From assembly GCA_947500575.1 (NCBI GenBank), contig CANMSI010000004.1:1-64000 (forward strand): a stretch of DNA of 64,000 bases. The letters run 5' to 3'. Under the pieces are notes generated by a model. That model was not told the origin of the DNA. It did not search any database and saw nothing but the letters and a program-made list of their open reading frames with translations. The position numbers were made by a program, and so were the translations under genes. Below, one piece after another: positions 19,503-28,515 of this stretch (the stretch's first letter is position 1; the number at the start of each line of letters is the position of its first letter). This DNA is from an uncultured Flavobacteriaceae bacterium (GTDB lineage: Bacteria; Bacteroidota; Bacteroidia; Flavobacteriales; Flavobacteriaceae).

Positions 19503-20630
19503 TTATGATTTTAAACCATTAGCAAATGTATAAGCAGCATTCTCTACATTCCTAGAGGCCGAAGTTAAAGCCAACTGCAGGTCTGAAATTCCCTCAGATA
19601 CGGAGACAATATAGGATAATCCTAATTGTTGCTTCTCTTCTTTTGTTAAGGATACCATGCCACACAATGCAGCAACTGGAATATTTTTTTTACCGGCAGA
19701 AGTGAGTACTCCAGAAATGGTTTTACCAGCAATAGTTTGCCCGTCTAATTTACCTTCACCCGTTACAATCCAATCTGCGTCAGTGATGCAATCATCAAAG
19801 TTTGCCAGTTCTTTGATTAAATCGATTCCTGAAACTAAGTCAGCATTTAAAAATGTTACCGCAGCAGCGCCCATGCCACCTGCAGCGCCAGCTCCTTTTA
19901 GTTTTTGAACATCCAAATAGTATTGTTGCTTCACAATCTTGGCAAAATTTTCTAATCCTTTGTCTAGGATCTTAATGTCTGCCAAGGATGCTCCTTTTTG
20001 AGGTCCGTAAACGTAGGCAGCCCCGTTTGGACCATATAAAGGATTAGTAACATCACAAGCCACTTTAAAATTGACCTTATTCAAACTCTCTACGACCTGG
20101 CGTTTTTCTATGGTTGCGACTTTCGTAAGATTGCTACCAATAGGCTTTAGTTGCTTCCCATTTTTATCTAAAAATTGATACCCCAGTGCCTGCGCCATAC
20201 CAATTCCTGCATCGTTGGTAGCGCTTCCCCCAATTCCAAGTATTATCTCTTTTGCTCCCTTTAAAATAGCACCTTTAATTAATTCACCTGTACCAAAAGA
20301 AGTGGTATGCATACAGTTTAACTCGCTCTTCCTAAGTAATTTATGCCCCGATGCTTCTGACATTTCTATATAGGCAGTTTTTAAACTTTCGGAGAAAAGA
20401 TATGGAGCGTTTATGGGTCTAAACAAGGGATCGTTTACTTGCGGGGCTATTTCGGCAGCATTCAAATAGTCCTTCACTACTTCAATAGTTCCATCACCAC
20501 CATCTGCCAGCGGTTTTTTGATTACCTCTGCTGTTGGAAACACTTTTTTAATACCCTTTTCCACAGCTTCACAAAACTGATGTCCGCTGAGGGAACTTTT
20601 AAATTTATCTGGGGCTATTACAAACTTCAT
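19503..20630 (-). CDS. Glycerate kinase (GlxK/GarK-type)
   Basis: This 375-residue protein begins with F-V-I-A-P-D-K-F-K-S-S-L-S-G, the signature start of type I glycerate kinases. L-A-D-G-G-D-G-T, the G-I-G-G-S-A-T-N-D-A-G-I-G-M-A loop and G-E-G-K-L-D-G-Q-T are also family hallmarks. It phosphorylates D-glycerate (usually to 2-phosphoglycerate), feeding lower glycolysis. It is the last gene of the operon that begins with the TonB receptor at 26908 and includes a GH63 hydrolase expected to release glycerate, a strong functional match. The gap to the symporter gene is 9 bp. Confidence 0.93.
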   Translation of the reverse strand: MKFVIAPDKFKSSLSGHQFCEAVEKGIKKVFPTAEVIKKPLADGGDGTIEVVKDYLNAAEIAPQVNDPLFRPINAPYLFSESLKTAYIEMSEASGHKLLRKSELNCMHTTSFGTGELIKGAILKGAKEIILGIGGSATNDAGIGMAQALGYQFLDKNGKQLKPIGSNLTKVATIEKRQVVESLNKVNFKVACDVTNPLYGPNGAAYVYGPQKGASLADIKILDKGLENFAKIVKQQYYLDVQKLKGAGAAGGMGAAAVTFLNADLVSGIDLIKELANFDDCITDADWIVTGEGKLDGQTIAGKTISGVLTSAGKKNIPVAALCGMVSLTKEEKQQLGLSYIVSVSEGISDLQLALTSASRNVENAAYTFANGLKS

Positions 20631-20639
20631 TTATATCTT

Positions 20640-22244
20640 TTAACTAAAGATCTTGGGCAAGTAGATACTTAATATTACAATAAAAGTAAAGAAACTTAGC
20701 AGTATTACTGCTTCTTTTTTACCTGCATAGTAACTCACTTCTAATCCTTCATTTATTTTTTTCTTAATTAGATAGCTACAGCTCATCGCTACAATGATCG
20801 TTACAATACACCCAATTGCATTCCACCAAAACCAGAAAACACTAGGTACATAAAGCCATAAATACATATTGAATAATACCCCCACAACAATACCAATATT
20901 AGCGCCTAAAGCATGTGTTTTTTTGGTTAGAATAGCTAGTATAAAAGCAGCCAGAATAGGACCATAAAAAACAGAACTTACCTTATTAATTACCTCTATC
21001 ACCGTGCCTTCAATATTTCCGGCAAAAAAAGCTAATAGCAAACATACCAATCCCCAAAAAACAGAAATTAATCGTGAACTTTGAACATATTTTTTATTGG
21101 TCATATTAGGTCGAAATCTTTTTACAAAATCTTCCATTGTTACAGCAGACAATGAGTTTACGGTAGAACTTAAAGAAGACATGGCTGCAGACATAATGGC
21201 TACTATTAAGATCCCAATAACGCCATTGGGAAGGTAATTGATAATGAAAACAGGAACCATTAAATCGGCCTTTTTCCCTTCCAAAGAGCCAATATTAGCC
21301 TGATAAGTTACCTCCATCATTTCTTGAAAACCTGTATCCTGAATTAAGAGTGTTCCTAACACCAATCCCATTATACAATAGGTCAAGGTAAGTGGAAATC
21401 TAAAAAGTCCGTTTGCTAACAATAGTTTCTTAATTGTTGGCATTCCTTTTGCCGAAAGTAGGCGCTGAGATTGTGTTTGATCTGTTCCATAATAGGATAC
21501 ATACAGAAAGAACCCACCTATAACCATGGGCCAGAAACCAAATTCGTCACCTCCATCAGAATTATTAAAACCCCATTTATTAAAATCAACTGCTGTAAGT
21601 CGATCTTTATCTACTTGAGTTAAGAAGTTCTCAAAACCACCTAGTTCACTTATGCCATAAATAAGGCAAATGATGATCCCTAAAAACAGGATGATCATTT
21701 GAATAACGTCTCCCCAGATAACTGCCTTCATACCACCCTGAAAAGAATATATCAATGTAATGACTCCAATGATTAATACAGAAATCCAGAAATCCACACC
21801 AACCGTAGCTTGCAGAATTAAGGCCATTGTATATACCATGACCCCAGTTGCCACCGAACGACTAATTTGAAATACGAAACTGATTAAAAGTCTTGATGAA
21901 GCATCAAAACGTTTTTCTAAATACTCATAAACACTTACGATACCTGATTTGTATAAAGTAGGTATGATTGCGATTAACAAAAAGGCCATCGCTAAGGGAA
22001 CACCAAATTCGTAGGTAAGCCATTGCAACCCTCCACCTTCTTTTAGTCCCACAAAAGCTGGGGCAGAAATAAAACTAATGGCAGATAATTGTGTTGCCAT
22101 TGTAGACAGACTTAGAGGTAACCAGCCCATACTTCTACCACCTAAAAAATAATCTCCAGAACTTTTATTCTCTTTAAAAAAATAGCCAATTCCTAAAAAG
22201 CCTATGAGATATGTAAAAATGATGATGTAATCAATATAATTCAT
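20640..22244 (-). CDS. Sodium:solute symporter (SSS family)
   Basis: This 534-residue polytopic protein has about 13-14 hydrophobic segments. The N-terminal G-D-Y-F-L-G-G-R-S-M-G-W motif, S-A-I-S-F-I-S-A-P-A-F, Y-S-F-Q-G-G-M-K-A-V-I-W-G-D-V-I-Q and A-A-M-S-S-L-S-S-T-V-N-S are characteristic of SSS transporters of the SGLT/SiaT type. From its operon it probably carries a glycosyl-glycerate, glycerate or the released hexose across the inner membrane with sodium. It overlaps the GNAT gene by 4 bp (ATGA), which supports co-translation. Confidence 0.9.
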   Translation of the reverse strand: MNYIDYIIIFTYLIGFLGIGYFFKENKSSGDYFLGGRSMGWLPLSLSTMATQLSAISFISAPAFVGLKEGGGLQWLTYEFGVPLAMAFLLIAIIPTLYKSGIVSVYEYLEKRFDASSRLLISFVFQISRSVATGVMVYTMALILQATVGVDFWISVLIIGVITLIYSFQGGMKAVIWGDVIQMIILFLGIIICLIYGISELGGFENFLTQVDKDRLTAVDFNKWGFNNSDGGDEFGFWPMVIGGFFLYVSYYGTDQTQSQRLLSAKGMPTIKKLLLANGLFRFPLTLTYCIMGLVLGTLLIQDTGFQEMMEVTYQANIGSLEGKKADLMVPVFIINYLPNGVIGILIVAIMSAAMSSLSSTVNSLSAVTMEDFVKRFRPNMTNKKYVQSSRLISVFWGLVCLLLAFFAGNIEGTVIEVINKVSSVFYGPILAAFILAILTKKTHALGANIGIVVGVLFNMYLWLYVPSVFWFWWNAIGCIVTIIVAMSCSYLIKKKINEGLEVSYYAGKKEAVILLSFFTFIVILSIYLPKIFS

Positions 22245-22834
22245 AAGCGCTTTTTTAAATTAGTATTAACTGTATGCTTCCATTCTTGCTTTGAAACACT
22301 CAACAAAACAGCATCGGCTTGACCAGATCCATCTATAGCGGGGAAAAAGTTCTTTCGAATTCCTTCCTCCTTACATCCTATGCTTTTCATGGCGGCAATA
22401 CTTACTAAATTTTCTGCATGGGCACCTAAGCCCACTCGTGCTACTTTTAAAAAATCAAATGCAAACTCCAGTAACAGGTATTTGCAGTTCTTATTTACAA
22501 ATGTGCCACGAGCTTCTTTCCCATACCAGGTGTATCCCAAGCGAACACTGGCTATCTGTTTTTCGAATTCAAAAAAACGGGTACTTCCTACATATCTTTT
22601 ATTGATCTTATCAAAAACCGCAAATGGATATTCCTTTTTTAGATTTCGTTGTTCTATTGCATGCGAAACATACTCTTTAAAACAACCTTCTCCATTGGAT
22701 TTACCCAAGAAATAGGTCCAAATATTTTTCTCTTCGGAAAGCTGTTTTAAAGCCTTGAAGTGTTTCATCTCTAAAGGCTCTAAAAGCAACTTTTTATTTT
22801 CTAAAATATAATCTTGAGCAAAATCAAAGTACAT
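22241..22834 (-). CDS. GNAT-family N-acetyltransferase
   Basis: The product is 197 residues from the ATG at 22834. An in-frame ATG at 22888 exists but would run 46 bp into the GH63 gene; the later start leaves an 8-bp gap and begins right before the fold (K-L-L-L-E-P-L-E-M). The RimJ/L-like pattern includes G-S-T-R-F-F-E-F, the strand S-V-R-L-G-Y-T-W-Y and the later A-R-V-G-L-G-A-H-A-E-N-L-V-S-I-A-A-M-K-S-I-G-C motif. The substrate is unknown. Its place between hydrolase and symporter is unusual and is conserved only as far as this window shows. Confidence 0.75.
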   Translation of the reverse strand: MYFDFAQDYILENKKLLLEPLEMKHFKALKQLSEEKNIWTYFLGKSNGEGCFKEYVSHAIEQRNLKKEYPFAVFDKINKRYVGSTRFFEFEKQIASVRLGYTWYGKEARGTFVNKNCKYLLLEFAFDFLKVARVGLGAHAENLVSIAAMKSIGCKEEGIRKNFFPAIDGSGQADAVLLSVSKQEWKHTVNTNLKKRL

Positions 22835-22842
22835 ACAATCTG

Positions 22843-24159
22843 TTAGGCTTTCTCCTTTAAAAAATCTATTATTAATGCAGCGCTCCACGAAAAATTATCT
22901 CCACCATATCCACTTTTTTCAGAATCGGGATGTATTTTTCTTGAATCGAAGTATTCAAAAAATCCATACTTTTCTATAAGTTTTAAGGAATCTTCTTTAA
23001 TTCTATTTGCTTCTTTGATAAAACCATAACTTTTTAAGCCATGGTACAGTATCCAATTTAAGTTTATCCATACCGGACCTCTCCAGTATTTTTTAGGATT
23101 AAATTTTTCATGAGTAGGATCAAAAGAAGCGCATAGATATCTGTCGTTACCACCAAACTTATTCATCATGGTTTCTACAAGTTGTTTTGCAATTTTTGCG
23201 TCTGGAGCTCCTGAAAATAATGGGGAAAAAGAAGATGATGAAATGTATGGAATTTGTTCTTCATTTCTTAAATCGTAGTGCACAAAGGCACCTAACTCCT
23301 TATTGAAAAGTTTTTCGTTCAAGCTTTTTATACTCTTTTTTTGCTGCGCCTTTAAATATTGAATTTTATCATTATTGGTTCCCAATAAGGTATAAAGCGC
23401 AATCAAAGCCTCATTCGATTTGATAAGGATTGAATTGAATAAGGGGTCTTGCACTAAAAAGGGAGAATGTTCTGCTATTTTAGCGTCGTCATATAAATAC
23501 TTTTTAGCGACATCTATAATATACAGATAGTGATCATACTCTCGTTTTGAAGGCCGTTGAGATGCATCCACATGAGAAGTATCTCTCCTTTCAAAAGTAT
23601 ACTCTGGTGGATCCATGGTAGCCCAAATATCATCCCACATGGGAGAATTATCCGTTCCAGATTCCCAATTGTGATATATGTATACAAGACCTTCATTATG
23701 TATATCGCGATTTTCATAGAAATACATATGGTTATCATACACCTTATCGATTTGTTGTTCAATAAACTGTAATATGTCTTTCTTATCCTCTGCAATATCG
23801 TAAAGCTTTTGAAGGATGAACCCAAATACAGGAGGCTGCGTCATACCAGTAGATCTATATTTCTTTGAAGCTTTTGGATGCAGACTTGATTGGTGAAAAT
23901 CCGGTCCTGGAAAATAGGTGTCACTATCACTATGAAAAATAATGTGAGGTATGAAACCGTTTTCCCACTGTGCATTTAATAAGGTATTTATTTCCTTTTT
24001 GGCTCTATCCATGTTATAATGGGCAAAGCCTAAGGCAATAAAACCAGAATCCCATTTCCACTGAAAGGGATATAAGCCTTTACTTGGGAGTGTAAAACCT
24101 TCTTCTTGAAAGTTATTGTCCAAAACCTTAATGGCCTTATCAATAAGTTGTTCCTGCAT
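22843..24159 (-). CDS. GH63-type mannosylglycerate/glucosylglycerate hydrolase
   Basis: The product is 438 residues from the ATG at 24159; an upstream ATG at 24180 sits inside a terminator-like hairpin. There is no signal peptide, so the enzyme is cytosolic. W-K-W-D-S-G-F-I-A-L-G, L-L-N-A-Q-W-E-N-G-F-I-P-H-I and Y-F-P-G-P fit the compact (alpha/alpha)6-barrel GH63 group that includes Thermus mannosylglycerate hydrolase and mycobacterial glucosylglycerate hydrolase. Candidate catalytic acids are Asp170 (E-S-G-T-D-N-S-P) and Glu402 (F-F-E-Y-F-D), at spacing expected for the family. A glycerate kinase three genes downstream supports a glycerate-releasing reaction. Trehalase-like GH37 is the alternative reading, but the length and context fit less well. 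Confidence 0.8.
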   Translation of the reverse strand: MQEQLIDKAIKVLDNNFQEEGFTLPSKGLYPFQWKWDSGFIALGFAHYNMDRAKKEINTLLNAQWENGFIPHIIFHSDSDTYFPGPDFHQSSLHPKASKKYRSTGMTQPPVFGFILQKLYDIAEDKKDILQFIEQQIDKVYDNHMYFYENRDIHNEGLVYIYHNWESGTDNSPMWDDIWATMDPPEYTFERRDTSHVDASQRPSKREYDHYLYIIDVAKKYLYDDAKIAEHSPFLVQDPLFNSILIKSNEALIALYTLLGTNNDKIQYLKAQQKKSIKSLNEKLFNKELGAFVHYDLRNEEQIPYISSSSFSPLFSGAPDAKIAKQLVETMMNKFGGNDRYLCASFDPTHEKFNPKKYWRGPVWINLNWILYHGLKSYGFIKEANRIKEDSLKLIEKYGFFEYFDSRKIHPDSEKSGYGGDNFSWSAALIIDFLKEKA

Positions 24160-24169
24160 AACAATTGTA

Positions 24170-24202
24170 TAAAAACGCATTGACGGCTTTCACCGCCAAT
24201 GC
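24170..24202 (-). terminator. Intercistronic terminator-like hairpin after the TonB receptor gene
   Basis: On the minus strand the arms GCATTGGCGG and CCGTCAATGC (24202-24193 and 24186-24177) form a stem with one mismatch around a 6-base loop, followed by G and five T. It lies 40 bp after the receptor stop and just before the GH63 start. It probably causes partial termination, giving more receptor than enzyme mRNA. Confidence 0.6.
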
Positions 24203-24241
24203 ATTATTGAATTAAAACTAACTTAAACTAATTATTTTTTT

Positions 24242-26908
24242 TTAAAAACTAAATGTTGCTGTTAAGAATAATCTTCTTGGTAGAATAGGACGACCAAAAA
24301 AGAAGTCCCCATCCGCAGATTGCCCAGCTATCCCAGCCCTTGGATTACCTTCTGTTAAACCATCACTATCAAACAGATTAAAAACAGATACACCAAAACG
24401 CAAAGTATTTATTTCTTGCGTTTTAAAAGTAAATCCGGCACCTATTCTTGCGATAGTAATAGCATCTAACTCTACGTTATTAGAGTCGTCCGTAAATTTA
24501 CTTCCTGTGTGGTTTAATGTAAAGTTTGCATCAAACTTTTTATCGTCATAATTAAAGTTTAAGCTCCCAAGGAGATTAGGTTGTCTTCCTATTTCATTAC
24601 CCTCATTAATTGTAGAGGTTGTATTAGCAATTAAATCGGTAGTTTCATTGGTCGTAATTTCATGGTTTTGATAGGTAAGTGTCCCATTGATATTGAATGC
24701 CTCAGAAACAATATATTTTGCCGTAGCTTCCAAACCAAATGTTCTAGTACTTTGCTCACTTCTGGCCTGATCTACTAATTGACCACCTGAGATTGCCTGA
24801 TCTATACGAACACGATCACTTAAATTAACAAAATAACCCGCCACAGAACCAGAAAAACTAGAAGTGCCAAATTTCGCACCTAACTCTCCCTGAATAATGG
24901 TTTCTCCTTCATAGTTAGACTCCCTAATACCAGGTGTTGGGGCAAAACCTCTTTGCTGAGGAAAAAAGAACCCTCTTGAAAAGTTGGCGTATAAATTGGT
25001 AACATCAGTTAGTTCATAAAGACCTGCCAATGAAATAGCCCAGTCAGTGGCATCAATCTCTGCTGTTGTAAAACTTCCATCAGCGAAACGGACATTACGT
25101 AAATTGTCTGTCAATTCTGTATTATCATATACGGTAGATTCTTCCAAACCTCCATTATTAAATGTTCCTGAAGTAGATTCTATACGCAAACCGACATCAA
25201 ACCTCCAACGATCAAATATCATTTCATCTGTGACATAAAAAGCGGTTCTACTTTGAGATAAAAATCTATTCGACGTCATTCCAATCCTGTTGTAAAGTCC
25301 GCCATCAGAATAAATAACATTGGCACCACCAGCATCGGTAAAGCTTAAGTTAACCAACCTTGGATTGTTATTAAATTCTGAAAGTACTCTATATTGGTAA
25401 TTTACATCTTCGGCTTCTGTTCTTGCAACATAGGTACCAATGGTGTAGGTATGGCTTCTATTGGGGGAATTAAAAATAAAACTTGCTTCACCAGAATAAT
25501 CCGTCATAGGTCTTAAACGATCTACATGCAGATTTTCTACCACCAAATCACTGCTATTTATTTGTGCTCCACTACCTCCTTGATATGTTGCATTAAATGC
25601 AGTATTTCCAGGTGCAACAGCCGCTACATAATCGTTCAAAGTAATAGGGTTCCCAAAATCTCCATTACCACCTACATAGAGCGCAAAGTTATGCTCATAA
25701 TTGGCATATTTCATTTTTGCTTTAAACCTCGCATTCTCCGATAAATTATAAACAAAATCTCCCATTACATAACCACCTTTTGTAAATACACCATCTTCTA
25801 TTGGACTTTTATAGACTCCTCCAGGAGTTAAAAAAGAAGTTTCAGCCAACTCTCCAGTAAGTAACTGCTCTACATCTTCACCGTCATTACCTGCAATTCT
25901 ATCTCTGGACCCTCCTTGAAGTGGCAAAGGCAAGAAAAATTGAGCTCTATCATTAATAAACTGACCATGTAAGGTAAAAGATCCATTCTCAAACCTTTTT
26001 TTAATATTTCCTCTAAATTGCACCCCACGTGTGGTAAGACCGGTCTCTATTGGACCATCGTCTGTACGGACAAAACCAGTAAATGCATAAAACGTATTGG
26101 AATCTTCCCCTCCAAGACGACCACCAGAATAGAAATCTGTTTTCAATCTCCCTCGGGTACCATATTCAACATTGATTACATTGCCTGGGTTAGTATCTCC
26201 TGTTTTACTAGTATAGTTAATAATACCCGCTACAGAACCGGCACCATAAAGTACCGCAGCACCACCACGAACAAATTCAACACCTTTGAAACCAATATCC
26301 GGTCTCGCATATACATCATGAGCAGAAGAGTTTAATCCAAAAGTGCTCATTAATGGCATACCGTCATACTGTAAAGGATTGAATACGTACTGCCCCCCAG
26401 AAGGCAAACCTCTTACAAATAAGTTGGTTGCGGTTTCACCCCCTCCACCTTCAGCAGTTATTCCAGGAACATCCCTTAAGATATCTGCTTGGCTATTTGC
26501 CGATAGCTTAGTGATTTCGGTAATCTTTTTGGAACTAATAGACAAAGGTGCCTGCTTTTGAGATCTAAAAGTACTTGAAGCAGTGATCACTACTTCATCC
26601 AATTGTTGTCCACTTTCATTCAACACAATGTTTAAAATAATGGGGGAACTATTTAATGTCACTTCTTGTTTTGAAGTAGAAAAGCCAATGAACGAAACTT
26701 GAATTATTTGCGTTCCTATGAGATTGGTAGAAAGTATAAAGTTACCGTCAAAATCTGTTGTAGTTCCTTCTGTAGTACCTTCAATAAGCACATTTGCGCC
26801 TAGTATTGGAACACCAGATGCGTCTTTGACACTTCCAGTAATTTCTGTTTGAGCTAATGCCGAGCTCAAGGCAAATAATGCGATTATCGCAAAGAGTAAA
26901 TTTTTCAT
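24242..26908 (-). CDS. TonB-dependent receptor without SusD partner
   Basis: This 888-residue protein has a signal peptide (cleavage near ALA-Q). An N-terminal carboxypeptidase-regulatory-like domain (about 20-105, T-G-S-V-K-D-A-S-G-V-P-I-L-G-A-N-V) precedes the plug domain (about 120-235, D-I-L-R-D-V-P-G-I and V-R-G-G-A-A-V-L-Y-G-A-G). The 22-strand barrel ends in L-F-L-T-A-T-F-S-F with the C-terminal Phe. It resembles FecA-type or small-substrate receptors more than SusC (no DEVVVIGYG plug, shorter than 1000 residues), and no SusD gene is adjacent. It should import the small substrate of the downstream GH63 enzyme. It is divergent from the LacI gene over shared operators. Confidence 0.9.
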   Translation of the reverse strand: MKNLLFAIIALFALSSALAQTEITGSVKDASGVPILGANVLIEGTTEGTTTDFDGNFILSTNLIGTQIIQVSFIGFSTSKQEVTLNSSPIILNIVLNESGQQLDEVVITASSTFRSQKQAPLSISSKKITEITKLSANSQADILRDVPGITAEGGGGETATNLFVRGLPSGGQYVFNPLQYDGMPLMSTFGLNSSAHDVYARPDIGFKGVEFVRGGAAVLYGAGSVAGIINYTSKTGDTNPGNVINVEYGTRGRLKTDFYSGGRLGGEDSNTFYAFTGFVRTDDGPIETGLTTRGVQFRGNIKKRFENGSFTLHGQFINDRAQFFLPLPLQGGSRDRIAGNDGEDVEQLLTGELAETSFLTPGGVYKSPIEDGVFTKGGYVMGDFVYNLSENARFKAKMKYANYEHNFALYVGGNGDFGNPITLNDYVAAVAPGNTAFNATYQGGSGAQINSSDLVVENLHVDRLRPMTDYSGEASFIFNSPNRSHTYTIGTYVARTEAEDVNYQYRVLSEFNNNPRLVNLSFTDAGGANVIYSDGGLYNRIGMTSNRFLSQSRTAFYVTDEMIFDRWRFDVGLRIESTSGTFNNGGLEESTVYDNTELTDNLRNVRFADGSFTTAEIDATDWAISLAGLYELTDVTNLYANFSRGFFFPQQRGFAPTPGIRESNYEGETIIQGELGAKFGTSSFSGSVAGYFVNLSDRVRIDQAISGGQLVDQARSEQSTRTFGLEATAKYIVSEAFNINGTLTYQNHEITTNETTDLIANTTSTINEGNEIGRQPNLLGSLNFNYDDKKFDANFTLNHTGSKFTDDSNNVELDAITIARIGAGFTFKTQEINTLRFGVSVFNLFDSDGLTEGNPRAGIAGQSADGDFFFGRPILPRRLFLTATFSF

Positions 26909-27024
26909 AATGATTTAGTTATTTGTTAAACATATGTTCTAGTCTGAATAACATATTTGTAATTATGAATTAAAATTATTTCATTATCCTTATAATTTTA
27001 GCAGTTTTTTCATCAGATTTGCAT

Positions 27025-27048
27025 GCAAACGTTTGCGAAAACGTTTGC
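27025..27048. promoter_or_regulatory. Tandem LacI-family operators
   Basis: A perfect 12-base palindrome GCAAACGTTTGC (27025-27036) is followed by a second, imperfect dyad centred 12 bp further on (AAAACGTTTG core, 27038-27048). Both share the central CG and TTTGC half-site typical of LacI-family operators. They lie 33 bp upstream of the LacI start and about 115 bp upstream of the receptor start, so one regulator could control both directions. Confidence 0.75.
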
Positions 27049-27080
27049 GAAAACTTAAATTATACATTTACCATTGATTT

Positions 27081-28106
27081 ATGAACAAAAAACAGAACAC
27101 TACCTTAAAAGAGTTGGCCAAAGAACTCGATTTATCTATATCTACTGTTTCACGTGCTTTAAATGATCATCAGGATATTAGCGAACCCACAAAAGAACGC
27201 GTAAAGAATCTTGCCAAGAAACTCCATTACTCTCCTAACCTGTTTGCAAAAGGTTTTCGAAGTCATAGAACTCATATTCTAGGAGTCATTGTACCAAACA
27301 TATCTCATTATTTTACCACAACAATCTTAAAAGGAATTCTTGAAAAGGGAGAGTCTTTAGGGTATCGTGTCATTATTTCGGAGTCAAAGAATGATGATCA
27401 GAAGCAATCAGAAATGCTCCAGACTATGTTACAATTTGGTGTAGATGGTATACTTATGGCCTTGGCGAGGAAAACTAGGTCAATAGATGACATTTTACGA
27501 GTTGGTTCTAGAATGCCTTTGGTGCTATTCGACAAAGTTTCCAATAAGATACCATGCACGCAAGTTGTTATAAATGAAGAAGAAGCTGCCTATAACGCCA
27601 TAGAACATCTTATCAATACTGGAAAAACAAGAATTGCGATTATTAAAGAAACTGAGCAGTCTTTTAACTCAAGAAAAAGATTTGAAGGATACCTCAGAGC
27701 ACTAAAAGAGCATAATCTACCTATAGATGAAAAAATAATTCTTAGCACAGAAGATATTTCATTAGAGAAAGGGAAAATGCTTGCCAATATCCTATTAAGT
27801 CTTAAAAAAAGACCTGATGCCATTTTTGCTATTACGGATAGTGCTGCTATTGGGGTGATAAAAGCCTTGCACAAATTTAAAATTAGCATTCCAAACGATA
27901 TTGCTGTTGTAGGGTTCAGTAACTCTATTCATTCCACTATTATTAACCCTTCTCTAACAACTGTTGATCAACCAGGTGAAAAGATTGGACGTACTGCGGT
28001 AAAATACCTTATTGATGAAATCGAAAACCCAAAGGATGACTTACTTACTAGAACTATTGAAATTAAGACCAATCTAATTGTTAGAGATTCTTCGTTTAAA
28101 GCTTAA
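27081..28106 (+). CDS. LacI-family transcriptional regulator
   Basis: The product has 341 residues. The N-terminal helix-turn-helix L-K-E-L-A-K-E-L-D-L-S-I-S-T-V-S-R-A-L-N (about 9-28) is followed by the hinge helix region, where L-H-Y-S-P-N-L-F-A-K-G-F-R-S matches the usual Y-x-P-N motif. The periplasmic-binding-protein-like effector domain (about 60-335) contains I-L-G-V-I-V-P-N-I-S and G-V-D-G-I-L-M-A-L and ends in a typical T-V-D-Q-P-G-E-K-I-G. It probably represses the divergent operon until a sugar or glycosyl-glycerate effector appears; the effector is not evident from sequence. Confidence 0.93.
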   Translation: MNKKQNTTLKELAKELDLSISTVSRALNDHQDISEPTKERVKNLAKKLHYSPNLFAKGFRSHRTHILGVIVPNISHYFTTTILKGILEKGESLGYRVIISESKNDDQKQSEMLQTMLQFGVDGILMALARKTRSIDDILRVGSRMPLVLFDKVSNKIPCTQVVINEEEAAYNAIEHLINTGKTRIAIIKETEQSFNSRKRFEGYLRALKEHNLPIDEKIILSTEDISLEKGKMLANILLSLKKRPDAIFAITDSAAIGVIKALHKFKISIPNDIAVVGFSNSIHSTIINPSLTTVDQPGEKIGRTAVKYLIDEIENPKDDLLTRTIEIKTNLIVRDSSFKA

Positions 28107-28122
28107 TCATGGCATTATCTTA

Positions 28123-28515
28123 TTAAATATAATCAGGAACAATCACCTCTCTAGTTACCTGCCAACGATTGGATTCCCAAACAAAATCAATACTCAACAA
28201 TATATTTTTCTCCTCACCAGTTAAATTCACTTTTCTACTAAGTAGTGCATGCCCCTTGTCTTCTTGAACTTCTATATGATGAAACAATACCCAAGTATTT
28301 AATGGTTCTTCGTCTGCTTCCTTCTTTGCTCTGAATATATTTTTAAAAGTTTCTTTGTTGGCACACATCTTATGCCCTTCCTCTTCTATCATAATAATTT
28401 GAAGATTGTTATGATATATCTTATCCAGTATGTCAGTATCAAAAGTGGTACCTGCATCAATAAGTTGTTCTATAACCTTTTTTAAGCCCGTCTTGCTATG
28501 ATTTTCCTGATTCAT
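28123..28515 (-). CDS. NTF2/SnoaL-like small protein (DUF4440-type)
   Basis: This 130-residue protein without signal peptide has an NTF2-like pattern: a helical N-terminus (V-I-E-Q-L-I-D-A-G-T-T-F-D-T-D-I-L-D-K-I-Y) followed by beta-rich sequence ending F-V-W-E-S-N-R-W-Q-V-T-R-E. No catalytic function can be assigned. It overlaps the DoxX-like gene by 4 bp and probably shares its transcript; both lie downstream of the AraC gene on the same strand. Confidence 0.65.
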   Translation of the reverse strand: MNQENHSKTGLKKVIEQLIDAGTTFDTDILDKIYHNNLQIIMIEEEGHKMCANKETFKNIFRAKKEADEEPLNTWVLFHHIEVQEDKGHALLSRKVNLTGEEKNILLSIDFVWESNRWQVTREVIVPDYI

